Both the position numbers and the translations under genes were made by a program. The notes beneath the pieces were generated by a model, which saw only the letters and a list, made by a program, of their open reading frames with translations, was not told the DNA's origin and did not search any database. From Deltaproteobacteria bacterium RIFCSPHIGHO2_01_FULL_43_49 (lineage in GTDB: Bacteria; UBA10199; SPLOWO2-01-44-7), in assembly GCA_001798075.1 (NCBI GenBank), contig MGRG01000014.1, positions 62,001 through 126,000 on the forward strand: 64,000 nucleotides of DNA, given 5' to 3'. Positions within the stretch are counted from its first letter, which is position 1; every line of letters starts with the position of its first letter. This document shows positions 17,598-25,688 of this stretch, one piece after another.

Positions 17598-17626
17598 TCG
17601 ACACTTTTTGATTTTAGTTCTAATAT
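17598..17626 (+). promoter_or_regulatory. Sigma70 promoter giving a probably leaderless mRNA
   Basis: TCGACA, 17 bp, TAATAT, then 6 nt to the ATG of the ATPase gene. Transcription would start at or beside the A of the start codon. No Shine-Dalgarno is present. Confidence 0.6.
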
Positions 17627-17632
17627 ACTGAT

Positions 17633-18805
17633 ATGGTTGATGAAAATGAAGTACAAGCAGTGCTCAACGACTGGAATTATTGGGAAAAACCACCCCCCTT
17701 GAGCATTCCCAGAAATATCCTCAACAAGCCTTTCCACATGGAACCAGACTTGGTGTTAGTGGTTCAGGGGGTACGCCGCTGCGGCAAATCGACCCTGCTG
17801 GCCCAGATCATGCAGGGGCTCCATCTTGATCCCAATGACTGCACCTTCGTCAATTTTGAAGATCCCCGCTTGAGCAATCACCTGGACCATATGTTGTTGG
17901 ATGCCATTGTTACCCTTTCAGAAAAAAGAAGACCGAAAAAACCAATCCACTTCTTTTTCGATGAAATCCAAAATGTAAAGAATTGGCAAAAATGGATTCA
18001 CAGCCGTATCGAACGTCCTGGGCCGCACTGTTTTGCCGTCACCGGCTCGAATGCCTCTCTTCTTTCTGGCGATCTCTCCACAGCTTTGACAGGCCGACAT
18101 ATTACCCTGGAGCTTTTCCCTTTTGATTTTTTTGAATATCAAAAAGCAAAACCGAATCATTCCATTTCAAATTATCTGAATGACGGGGGCTTTCCGCGCA
18201 CGCTTGTCTATTCCGAACCAGAAGCTCTGCTTCGCGAATATTTCACTGATATTATTGAGCGTGACGTACGTCGTCATGTGGCAGTCCGCTCCGTTCTTGT
18301 TCTTACCCAATTGGTGAAAGCGGTGTTTGAAAGTGCTGGCTCGGAAATCAGCCAGAGAAATTTGTCAAAAATGTTGGGTGTGACGGCAGACACAGTCAAA
18401 ACCTATCTGGACGCCTGTGAATCGGCCTATATCCTGCTATCGTGTCCCTATTTCACTTTTTCTGAACGCCAGCGATCGGCAAGAAACAGAAAATATTATC
18501 CAATTGATCTTGGAATGAGAAAGGCAATCATCACCCGTGGTGGAAGCGATAGTGGCAAAGAATTGGAAACGGTGGTATTTCATCATTTGAGAAAAAAATA
18601 CGGGCAGGTTTTCTACTGGCGACAAAAAGGGGAAATCGATTTTGTGGCACAGGATGGCGGGAAAATTCTTCCATTTCAGGTCAGTTGGGATGGAGAAAAA
18701 GAGAGACACCAGAGAGCTCGAGAGGAGTTTCGACAGACTTTCCCTCAGGCTGGTGAGATTGTTTTCATTACAGCAGACAATATCACCGATTTTTTAAAAT
18801 CCTAA
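17633..18805 (+). CDS. AAA+ ATPase with DUF4143 domain
   Basis: A 390-residue member of the AAA_14/DUF4143 group of predicted ATPases. Walker A is VRRCGKSTLLAQ near residue 50, Walker B-like HFFFDEIQN near 105, sensor-like AVTGSNASLLSG near 140. The C-terminal part has the DUF4143 pattern: REYFTDIIERDVRRH, a winged-helix-like segment (SQRNLSKMLGVTADTVKTYLDAC) and the nuclease-like LETVVFHHLRKKYGQVFYWRQKGEIDFVA. Such genes are scattered, often horizontally acquired, and have no firmly known role. It is the only non-surface-protein gene of known family in the 10-24 kb block. Start set by the promoter 6 nt upstream. Confidence 0.92.
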   Translation: MVDENEVQAVLNDWNYWEKPPPLSIPRNILNKPFHMEPDLVLVVQGVRRCGKSTLLAQIMQGLHLDPNDCTFVNFEDPRLSNHLDHMLLDAIVTLSEKRRPKKPIHFFFDEIQNVKNWQKWIHSRIERPGPHCFAVTGSNASLLSGDLSTALTGRHITLELFPFDFFEYQKAKPNHSISNYLNDGGFPRTLVYSEPEALLREYFTDIIERDVRRHVAVRSVLVLTQLVKAVFESAGSEISQRNLSKMLGVTADTVKTYLDACESAYILLSCPYFTFSERQRSARNRKYYPIDLGMRKAIITRGGSDSGKELETVVFHHLRKKYGQVFYWRQKGEIDFVAQDGGKILPFQVSWDGEKERHQRAREEFRQTFPQAGEIVFITADNITDFLKS

Positions 18806-18983
18806 ATCAGTGACAGTATCTATGACCATTAGCATTTCTGTTTTGTCCAACGAGGCATGAATATTTAGAGGGGTTTTAAAAAAGGACGGTTTTGAAGCAG
18901 TCACTGACGGAAATTGGGCGGCTTTCAAATTGAGCGTTTCTAAAAACTCTTTTAATATCAAATACTTATAAAATTTTGGCCTT

Positions 18984-19022
18984 GGCCCTCCTTTTGCAAA
19001 GCATCAAAGCAAGAGGAGGGCC
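18984..19022 (+). promoter_or_regulatory. Hairpin sequestering the Shine-Dalgarno of the 19 kb gene
   Basis: GGCCCTCCT at 18984 pairs perfectly with AGGAGGGCC at 19014-19022, continued inwards by TTTGC/GCAAG with one G-U pair, leaving an 11-nt loop. The right arm contains the ribosome-binding site (GGAGGG) directly before the ATG at 19025, so the folded RNA would block translation. Confidence 0.65.
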
Positions 19023-19024
19023 AT

Positions 19025-20371
19025 ATGAGCTCTGGTACAAAAGTTCAGGAATGCAATAAAAAAGCGACGGGTGGCCCGGAGTGTTTGTCGTGGGGTTTAG
19101 TTAGGGGCCCCCACGAAAACACGGAGGGGCAGGCCCCGTCGCTTTCTGACCCATCATTTTCTGACCCGTCACTTTTTTCTCCAGTCGATGAAATGGACAG
19201 TTTTGGTGCAAAGGCCATTCTCACAACACTCATTATTTTAGACAAAGCATCATTCATCAGTCCTTTTCGCTGGTTTTTACCGACAGCCAGTCTCGACGGG
19301 AGGCATTTGGAAAGTGGGGCATTAATGGGATGCACCGATGATCATTTAAGAAAACTTCCGGAACAAATACCGGATGCTTCAAGCGTTCAAGAAAATCCTC
19401 CACAAATCGGTTGCACAAAAGATGTTGATTGCAGAGAGCCTCGAATTTGTGAAGGAGGAGAGTGCGTCGATCCGTCGCCGTTGCCACCCGATCCTGTTGT
19501 AGATGCGGGTCCTTCCGGTTGCACAAAAGATATCGATTGTAGAGAGCCAAGAATTTGTGAAGGAGGGGAGTGTGTTTTTCCACCAGAACCAACACCAGAG
19601 CCAACACCCGATGCCGGTAGTCCACCTGAATTAGACGCTGGTCAACCAACCCTTCCTCCAGAATGTGAAGAAAATGAAATTCGAATTTGCGGCCCTTGCA
19701 ATGTTGGAAGACAACAATGTGGCCAAGATGGCATTTGGGAATCTTCGTGTCACTATTTAGAAAATCAACTCCAGCGCGCTTGTTATAATGGGCCGCCTGC
19801 TACTGAAGGCATTGCGCAATGTCGCGCGGGCACTCAACAGTGTGTTGATGGTCTCTGGGGCCCTTGCGAAAATCAAACTCTCCCGCAACCAGAAAGTTGT
19901 GATGGTCAAGACAACGACTGTGATGGTTGGGTCGATGCAGCCAGCTGCTTTAGAAAAATTGGCGATCCTTGTTACCCAAACGCTCGTAATAACACCTCTC
20001 CCCCTTTATTGAGTGATGATTGTGACAGTGGAAAATGTATCAGCCCTACACTCTATTCAGGAGGTTATTGTACCACAGACATCTTTTATTATTTTGAAAG
20101 TCCCGGTCTACCTCATTCCGAAGAAGAATGTCTTCCTGGACACAATTTCAGAAAGGCGGTTTGCGTGAACAGTAGCCAATTGGGTGTCGATACAAATTAT
20201 TATGATTGGTGGCACAGTAGTCGTTTTTTTTGTGTTGTGACTTGTGAAACCAATCTGGATTGCAGAACGAACGAAGGCTATCTTTGCAAAGCAATCATCG
20301 GTTCCGCTTTCAAAGCATGCCTCCCCCAATATGAAGAGGTGACGATTGGTGAAGGCCCATGCGCCCATTAG
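19025..20371 (+). CDS. Cysteine-rich MopE-like protein with internal repeats
   Basis: A 448-residue protein; the ATG follows GGAGGG by 4 nt. Codons 14-40 are read through a palindromic REP element (GGPECLSWGLVRGPHENTEGQ), so the N-terminus has been altered by insertion and no signal peptide is recognisable. A 24-residue unit, GCTKDVDCREPRICEGGECV, occurs twice (19411 and 19519). PDAG linkers follow, then the myxobacterial MopE-like pattern C..G.QQCVDGLWGPC and CDGQDNDCDGWVD near residue 275-310, and a Cys-rich end. Proteins of this kind are usually exported. Here export is doubtful unless a hydrophobic stretch near residues 62-75 serves as a signal anchor. Confidence 0.72.
   Translation: MSSGTKVQECNKKATGGPECLSWGLVRGPHENTEGQAPSLSDPSFSDPSLFSPVDEMDSFGAKAILTTLIILDKASFISPFRWFLPTASLDGRHLESGALMGCTDDHLRKLPEQIPDASSVQENPPQIGCTKDVDCREPRICEGGECVDPSPLPPDPVVDAGPSGCTKDIDCREPRICEGGECVFPPEPTPEPTPDAGSPPELDAGQPTLPPECEENEIRICGPCNVGRQQCGQDGIWESSCHYLENQLQRACYNGPPATEGIAQCRAGTQQCVDGLWGPCENQTLPQPESCDGQDNDCDGWVDAASCFRKIGDPCYPNARNNTSPPLLSDDCDSGKCISPTLYSGGYCTTDIFYYFESPGLPHSEEECLPGHNFRKAVCVNSSQLGVDTNYYDWWHSSRFFCVVTCETNLDCRTNEGYLCKAIIGSAFKACLPQYEEVTIGEGPCAH
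19063..19143. repeat. REP family 2, long form (copy A), inside a coding sequence
   Basis: An 81-bp element bounded by AGCGACGGG and CCCGTCGCT with an inner stem GTGTTTGTCGTGGGG / CCCCCACGAAAACAC. The copy at 27342 carries TTG/CAA where this one has TCG/CGA: both stem sides changed, so pairing is kept. Confidence 0.9.
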
Positions 20372-20430
20372 ACATAATAATCTCAAGTGATTTCAATGAG
20401 ATACACCACTTTTTAAAAAAATAGCGGATG

Positions 20431-20583
20431 TTAAGCAACCTTTTTGAAAAATTACCGATAACTATAGTGTGGACGACGACCGAGGTCAGGAACCCCGCAC
20501 TTTCAGGAAAGTGCGGGGTGGCCGAGGAAGTCCTTGAAGGCGTGAGCCGGAAAGGATAACTCTAATAGAGTTATGGAGGTCTT
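20431..20583 (+). promoter_or_regulatory. Promoter-leader module (copy B) of the 20.6 kb surface-protein gene
   Basis: TTAAGCAAC, 14 nt, ACCGATAA, then a leader of about 115 nt: GACCGAGGTC, a 12-bp stem CCCCGCACTTTC/GAAAGTGCGGGG, CCGAGGAAGTCC, GGC-GTGA-GCC, then ATAACTCT/AGAGTTAT just before GGAGG and the GTG start. Blocks up to CCGAGGAAGTCC are shared with copy A, while the central stem differs in length and sequence but still pairs. Confidence 0.6.
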
Positions 20584-23500
20584 GTGACTCGCTTTAAATT
20601 GGGCCTAATTTGTTTGTTTCTTTTTGCTGCTTCCTTTTTTGCCTATCGTTTGCAAGCAGACCATGTGCAGGGTCATTGTGTGGTAACAAATTCTAGTGGG
20701 GGCAGGGAGGAAGGGACTTTAATAGCCCTTTTAGACGATGCCTATAGTCAAAATTGTTCTTTTATCACTTTCGCGGTTAATTCCATTGAGCCTTTGAAGT
20801 CACTTGTTGAAGTAGCAGGGGGTGTAACTCTTGAAGGGAAACCGGGTATCGAACTTCGTTATGATTTAGCCCACAGTTGGCCCAACCAAAGTTTCAAAGA
20901 TTGTTTGCTAAGAATTTTGCCATTGCCTCCGGCAAATGACACAGCCGGTGCAACCATTTCCAATTTGATGATTCATAATCCCGACGGTGCAGGTATTTGC
21001 TTTAAAACAGATGCGGCCGCGAAGACAGTGAATAATAGTAGGATTACAGATGTAGTCGTGCGAGCAGGGACGGTCGGTGTTGATATTGGGACTAGCACTG
21101 GAAATACTTTTGAGAACATCACTGTCGAAGGAGTGGTTATTCCCAATAAACCAACGGGTGATGGTATTACAATAGCAGGGCAAGGAAACACAATCCGAAA
21201 CAGCACGATTAGAGGATTTGCAAACGGTATTGCTGTCAGTGGTTCTGGAGCGAATAATCAAATCAGCAAAGTCAATATGTTTGGCATTCGTGGAAGAGCG
21301 ATTGTTTATGCCGCGAGCGTTGATGCCCCGAATTTAGGGGATTACTGTAGTGCAAGGCATCTTGCCCCCTGTAAAATTCAAGCCGCTTTTGTCACCTCTC
21401 TACAATTTACGATCACGGGTGTCGTAGACAAAGAGACCACACAGTTGGAAATCTATAAAGTGAGTGTTGTGAATAATGCTAAGAACTATGAACATAGAGT
21501 TACGCTAGGACGTGATCGCATTTTGCCCCGCGATTCGGGCCCTTCGTTGTTGCCGCAAACCAAGCTTCGCTTTGTCCGCACCATCGACACGGCTCGTGAT
21601 CAAATGACAAGGAATGACGGCATCGCAGTGTTGGCAACCAGAAAAGTTGGCAGTGCCTTTGATATCACCGAACTTGGAGAGGGGTATTCCACTCCCGATA
21701 TTGCGGGTGCTTATTCTTGTGCCGATGCCCAATGGTTTTGGTTTTCTTATGATCGTACTATGAAGCCAGGTGGAACGGTGCGCGGTTGGCATGTCGATTT
21801 TGATGACGATAGCTACTCAAACGGCTTTTGCGCAACATGTGGTCATCTCTCCAATGCTGGTGAAGATCTCAATCAAGATTGTCGTGTTCAAATAACCGAA
21901 AGTGATCCGCAAAATTGGAAAAGCCAATTTGATTTTGATTGTGATGCTATTCCCGACCATCGTGTCGGCAACGTGAAGGATAATTGTGCGAACGCCTTGA
22001 AACCGAATAACACTCAATACACACAGCCAGAAAGAGCTTTAATTAGTTGTGCTGCACCTGGCCAACCGCTCGATCAATTGTTTAAATCTTATAACCCTCG
22101 GCAGGAAGATGCCGATAGCGACGGAATTGGAAATGTTTGCGAAACGGATGCTGACAATGATGGGCGCATAGATGGTCTCGACAATTGTCCCACCGTTGTC
22201 AATCAAGACCAACGCGATTCCGATGGGGATGAACAAAATTTGGTAACACCACCTTCTCCTTTGCCAGCCGGTGATGCTTGCGAACAACTACCCATTGGAG
22301 ACTCAAGACGCCCCGCGGATCCCAGAGATGACGATGCCGATGGGGATGGTGTCAAAACACTTCGCGACAATTGTCCCTTCGACCCGAACACCAATCAGTT
22401 AGACACAGATCAAGACAGTGTTGGTGATGTTTGCGATCCCGACAAAGACAATGACGGCTTGAGCGATATGTACAGTGAAGAGGAGCAACAAGCGGGGACC
22501 AACCCTTTGCATCCAGACAGCGATGGCGATCGCGTTTGCGATGGACCTGGTTTTGGGCCGACCAACAATTTTTGTTTTGCCGCAAGAGATAACTGTCCTT
22601 TGAAATCGAATCCCGAGCAGACAGACCAAGATGAAGATGGGATCGGCGATGCCTGCGATGCCGCTCCAGAGATTTACCTAGGGAGTTTCGATTCGGACGG
22701 AGACGGCTGGTGTGACGGAGGAGTCGTTTCGGTTCCTGGAGTCTGTTTCGTTTTTGGCGGTGTTGCTGACAATTGCCCTGCTGTTAAAAATCCTTTGCAA
22801 TCGGATTTTCCCGATAACGACGGCGCGGGAAATGCCTGTGATCCCGATGACGATAACGACGGCTTGGATGATGTGACGGAAAGTGGTCTGTTTAATCCTT
22901 TCCGAAGAACCGATCCAAACAGCCATTTACAATTTAGAGACGATAATGACGGGGATACAATTGTTGATGGTATCGATATTTGCATGGGTTTTAGAAACTT
23001 TAATGAAAATATCGATTATCGTGCCGATCCTACAGATCTTCCTAATTCCAATTGTGGTAATTACAGCCCTGTTGATCTCGATGGCGACTTGATTCGCAAT
23101 GAAGTTGATAATTGCCAGTTTATCTCCAACAAAACTCAAAGAGATTTAGATCGTGACGGTCAAGGCGATGCTTGCGATCTGGATGATGATAGCGATGATA
23201 GTGATCAGGAATCGTGTAGAAATTATCTCTTTGGCTTCAGAGGCGTAGGTGGTCAAACTCCCATTCCTAGGAGTAACCGGACCTGTGATTTTGATGAAAG
23301 TGCTAATGTGAGACTTGCCCCTTGGAACCCCAATAGTGATCTGGAGCGTGGAGAGATTTTTAGAAAAGCCGATGACCATTGCGATGGCGCAGGACAAGGT
23401 TTTGGTTCTCCTGGTGATCCAACCCGCTGTCTGTCTGGAGATATTTGCCCCACATTCTTTAATCCTGGAAACGCTATTGGGCCTGACGGTTGCCGTTCTG

Positions 23501-23904
23501 GTTTTAGACCCAATCCCGGTGAATCGGTTCCCGACGCTGATAATGATGGTGTTGCAGACTCCACAGATAATTGCCCGACAGTAGCCAACAGCGATCAGTC
23601 CGACATCGATGCGGATGGACAAGGGGACTCTTGCGACGCCGATATCGACAATGACGGCGTTCCCAACGCCTCTGATAATTGCCCCCTTGCAGGAAATGCA
23701 AACCAGCTCGATTCTGATGGCGATAACCTGGGGGATGTCTGCGATCCCAACCCCTCCGTTTCGGATATTGCCCAGCTTCGAGGGGGTGGAAGCAAAGGTT
23801 GCAGTCTCGTCAGCCAAACTAAGGTTGATCCTGTTTCTATGATTCTGTTGGCCTTAAGCCTAGGTTTCTTGCTCTTTTCCAGACGACGACAAAATTTCTC
23901 GTAA
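20584..23904 (+). CDS. Secreted beta-helix and TSP3-repeat protein (1106 residues) with C-terminal GGG-C/TM tail
   Basis: Starts at GTG 20584, set by GGAGG 4 nt upstream. Signal peptide MTRFKLGLICLFLFAASFFAYRLQA. Residues about 60-240 look like a pectate-lyase-type beta-helix (NTFENITVEGVVI, NTIRNSTIRGFANGIAV). From about 430 to 1060 the protein consists of many TSP3 repeats of the form DxDxDGxGDxCD...DNCP, predicted to bind many calcium ions. The end is RGGGSKGC, a spacer, a hydrophobic stretch (MILLALSLGFLLF) and SRRRQ, resembling MYXO-CTERM-type sorting tails. Same architecture as the 10.9 kb protein, but much longer. Probably surface-exposed adhesin or matrix protein (inference). Confidence 0.9.
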   Translation: MTRFKLGLICLFLFAASFFAYRLQADHVQGHCVVTNSSGGREEGTLIALLDDAYSQNCSFITFAVNSIEPLKSLVEVAGGVTLEGKPGIELRYDLAHSWPNQSFKDCLLRILPLPPANDTAGATISNLMIHNPDGAGICFKTDAAAKTVNNSRITDVVVRAGTVGVDIGTSTGNTFENITVEGVVIPNKPTGDGITIAGQGNTIRNSTIRGFANGIAVSGSGANNQISKVNMFGIRGRAIVYAASVDAPNLGDYCSARHLAPCKIQAAFVTSLQFTITGVVDKETTQLEIYKVSVVNNAKNYEHRVTLGRDRILPRDSGPSLLPQTKLRFVRTIDTARDQMTRNDGIAVLATRKVGSAFDITELGEGYSTPDIAGAYSCADAQWFWFSYDRTMKPGGTVRGWHVDFDDDSYSNGFCATCGHLSNAGEDLNQDCRVQITESDPQNWKSQFDFDCDAIPDHRVGNVKDNCANALKPNNTQYTQPERALISCAAPGQPLDQLFKSYNPRQEDADSDGIGNVCETDADNDGRIDGLDNCPTVVNQDQRDSDGDEQNLVTPPSPLPAGDACEQLPIGDSRRPADPRDDDADGDGVKTLRDNCPFDPNTNQLDTDQDSVGDVCDPDKDNDGLSDMYSEEEQQAGTNPLHPDSDGDRVCDGPGFGPTNNFCFAARDNCPLKSNPEQTDQDEDGIGDACDAAPEIYLGSFDSDGDGWCDGGVVSVPGVCFVFGGVADNCPAVKNPLQSDFPDNDGAGNACDPDDDNDGLDDVTESGLFNPFRRTDPNSHLQFRDDNDGDTIVDGIDICMGFRNFNENIDYRADPTDLPNSNCGNYSPVDLDGDLIRNEVDNCQFISNKTQRDLDRDGQGDACDLDDDSDDSDQESCRNYLFGFRGVGGQTPIPRSNRTCDFDESANVRLAPWNPNSDLERGEIFRKADDHCDGAGQGFGSPGDPTRCLSGDICPTFFNPGNAIGPDGCRSGFRPNPGESVPDADNDGVADSTDNCPTVANSDQSDIDADGQGDSCDADIDNDGVPNASDNCPLAGNANQLDSDGDNLGDVCDPNPSVSDIAQLRGGGSKGCSLVSQTKVDPVSMILLALSLGFLLFSRRRQNFS

Positions 23905-23908
23905 GTTA

Positions 23909-23937
23909 TTGATACCCCTCCTCAAAAATGGTATTAT
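23909..23937 (+). promoter_or_regulatory. Sigma70 promoter giving a probably leaderless xerC mRNA
   Basis: TTGATA, 17 bp, TATTAT, then 6 nt to the xerC ATG. It begins right after the stop codon of the preceding gene. No Shine-Dalgarno lies between. Confidence 0.7.
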
Positions 23938-23943
23938 GACAAG

Positions 23944-24849
23944 ATGCAGCAGGCAATTGAGCAGTTTAGCCGCTACCTGAAAGTAGAAAGAAACGCTTCC
24001 CCGCACACCCTCAAAAACTATTTAGGCGATTTAAGACAGTTTTTTGCCTTTCTCAAAAACCATTTCCAACAGATTAATCAAGAGAGCCTGGAGGGACTTA
24101 AAGGGATCGAAACAAATACCTTGAGAGCCTTTTTGAGTGAGATGTTTAAGGGTCATGGCGCCACTTCTGTTGCGCGCAAACTCTCCACCTTGAGAACATT
24201 TTTTGAATATGGCTTGCGCCAGAAATGGGTTGATACCAATCCTGCTAAAACGATCAACTCTCCGAAAATTCCAAAACGGGTTCCTAGATTTTTAACGGTG
24301 GATGAGGTCTTTGCTTTGTTAGCCGCTCCGAAAGGGGCAACGGTTTTGGAACTACGCGACAAAGCAATTTTGGAATTATTTTATGCATCGGGCTTGCGTC
24401 TTAGCGAACTGGTGGGCCTCAACATCGATCAGGTTAATTTGGACGATGGCTGGGTGCGGGTCATGGGCAAAGGGGGCAAGGAAAGAGTCGTGCCGATGGG
24501 AAAGCAGGCCATTGTCAGTATTAAAACCTTTTTAGGAAAACGCGGAGATATTTTAAATGGTGGCAAGGACACCAATGCTATTTTCTTAAATAAATTAGGT
24601 TCTAGAATCTCAGCCAGAGCCGTTGAACGCTTGATTGAGAAATATTTAAAACTAACAGGGATTCAAAAGAAAGTCACACCACACGTATTGCGTCATACCT
24701 TCGCGACGCATCTTCTCAATTCAGGTGCCGACATGAGGGGAATTCAAGAATTGCTCGGCCACGCCAGTCTTTCGACCACGCAACGTTACACCCACGTTGA
24801 GCTGGACAAATTAATGGAAGTATACGATAAGACCCACCCCAAGGCCTGA
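23944..24849 (+). CDS. xerC: Tyrosine recombinase XerC
   Basis: A 301-residue tyrosine recombinase that resolves chromosome dimers at dif together with XerD. N-terminal SAM-like core-binding domain (SPHTLKNYLGDLRQFFAFL), catalytic domain with the RKHRHY residues visible: ASGLRLSELVGL (Arg), GKGGKERVVPM (Lys), HVLRHTFATHLL (His, Arg), LLGHASLSTTQRYTHV (His, Tyr). Length is normal. It could in principle be XerD, but the position upstream of hslV-hslU matches the conserved xerC-hslVU order. The stop codon lies in a small AGGCC/GGCCT hairpin, followed by an AT-word repeat. Confidence 0.93.
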   Translation: MQQAIEQFSRYLKVERNASPHTLKNYLGDLRQFFAFLKNHFQQINQESLEGLKGIETNTLRAFLSEMFKGHGATSVARKLSTLRTFFEYGLRQKWVDTNPAKTINSPKIPKRVPRFLTVDEVFALLAAPKGATVLELRDKAILELFYASGLRLSELVGLNIDQVNLDDGWVRVMGKGGKERVVPMGKQAIVSIKTFLGKRGDILNGGKDTNAIFLNKLGSRISARAVERLIEKYLKLTGIQKKVTPHVLRHTFATHLLNSGADMRGIQELLGHASLSTTQRYTHVELDKLMEVYDKTHPKA

Positions 24850-24855
24850 CGGCCT

Positions 24856-24993
24856 CAAATTCGAAATACTAAATACTAAATACTAAACAAAAAAGTTTGG
24901 GGCATTGGAATTTAGAATTTGGAATTTGTTTTGGATTTGGAGAATTAGGGTTTTGGATTTGTTTAGGATTTAGATATTAGAATTTAGAGTTTT
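24856..24993. repeat. AT-word imperfect palindrome (copy A)
   Basis: Runs of taaatactaaatact on the left and gatttagatattagaatttaga on the right can fold back on each other. Copies of the same style occur at 25551 and 58051. It fills nearly all of the xerC-hslV gap. Confidence 0.75.
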
Positions 24994-25002
24994 GTTTTTA
25001 TT

Positions 25003-25536
25003 ATGTTTCACGGAACAACAATAATCTGTGTTCGCCGCGACAATAAGGTTGCCCTTGGTGGTGACGGCCAGGTCAGTTTTGGCAACATGGTCATGAAAAA
25101 GAAGGCCAACAAAATCCGCCAGCTCAGCGACGGCAAAGTCATCGCCGGTTTTGCGGGCTCCACAGCCGATGCCTTTACACTTTTTGAAAAATTTGAGGCT
25201 AAGTTGGAAGAGTTTCGAGGTAATTTGATGCGCGCGGCAGTGGAACTGGCCAAAGACTGGCGAACCGATCGGGTTTTAAGAAGGCTTGAAGCCCTTTTGA
25301 TTGTAGCAGACCAAACCAAAACGCTGACCATTTCAGGGAACGGTGATGTGATAGAGCCCGATGACGAGGTGGCGGCTGTCGGTTCCGGTGGCCCTTATGC
25401 CTTGGCGGCCGCCAGAGCCTTGCTTGTCCATTCCAAGCTGGGTGCCAAGGAGGTTGTGGAACAGTCTTTGAGGATTGCAGCTGAAATTTGTATTTACACC
25501 AATGATTCGATTGTGGTTGAAGAATTGAAAGGATAG
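25003..25536 (+). CDS. hslV: ATP-dependent protease proteolytic subunit HslV
   Basis: A 177-residue threonine peptidase, the proteasome-like subunit of the HslUV complex. The N-terminus is [27 protein letters not shown]; the nucleophilic Thr follows HG after removal of a short propeptide, as in the family. [14 protein letters not shown] and the substrate-site residues are also present. It forms the double hexamer capped by HslU, encoded next downstream. No Shine-Dalgarno precedes the ATG; the upstream DNA is an AT-word repeat. Length is normal. Confidence 0.96.
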   Translation: MFHGTTIICVRRDNKVALGGDGQVSFGNMVMKKKANKIRQLSDGKVIAGFAGSTADAFTLFEKFEAKLEEFRGNLMRAAVELAKDWRTDRVLRRLEALLIVADQTKTLTISGNGDVIEPDDEVAAVGSGGPYALAAARALLVHSKLGAKEVVEQSLRIAAEICIYTNDSIVVEELKG

Positions 25537-25550
25537 ACATGAAAGAAAAC

Positions 25551-25685
25551 CCTAAGCACTAAATCCTAAATTCTAAACAAATCCTAATGTTCCAAATTCA
25601 AATGATCCAAACAATTTCGTTTGGAATTTTGGTCATTAGAATTTGTTTAGGATTTAGATATTAGAATTTAGATATTAGATAGAAT
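25551..25685. repeat. AT-word imperfect palindrome (copy B)
   Basis: aaatcctaaattctaaac on the left mirrors gtttaggatttagatatt on the right, with ccaaac/gtttgg at the centre. It fills the hslV-hslU gap and leaves hslU without a Shine-Dalgarno. Confidence 0.8.
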
Positions 25686-25688
25686 TTT

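Noticed and set aside
20462-20550. RNase P or a c-di-GMP riboswitch in the leader
   Set aside because: GAGGAAGTCC resembles an RNase P segment, but none of the remaining conserved RNase P or GEMM elements can be found.
23146-23817. 223-residue minus-strand ORF opposite the TSP3 region
   Set aside because: The regular Asp codons of TSP3 repeats give long Ile/Val-rich antisense frames; no ribosome site or family match.
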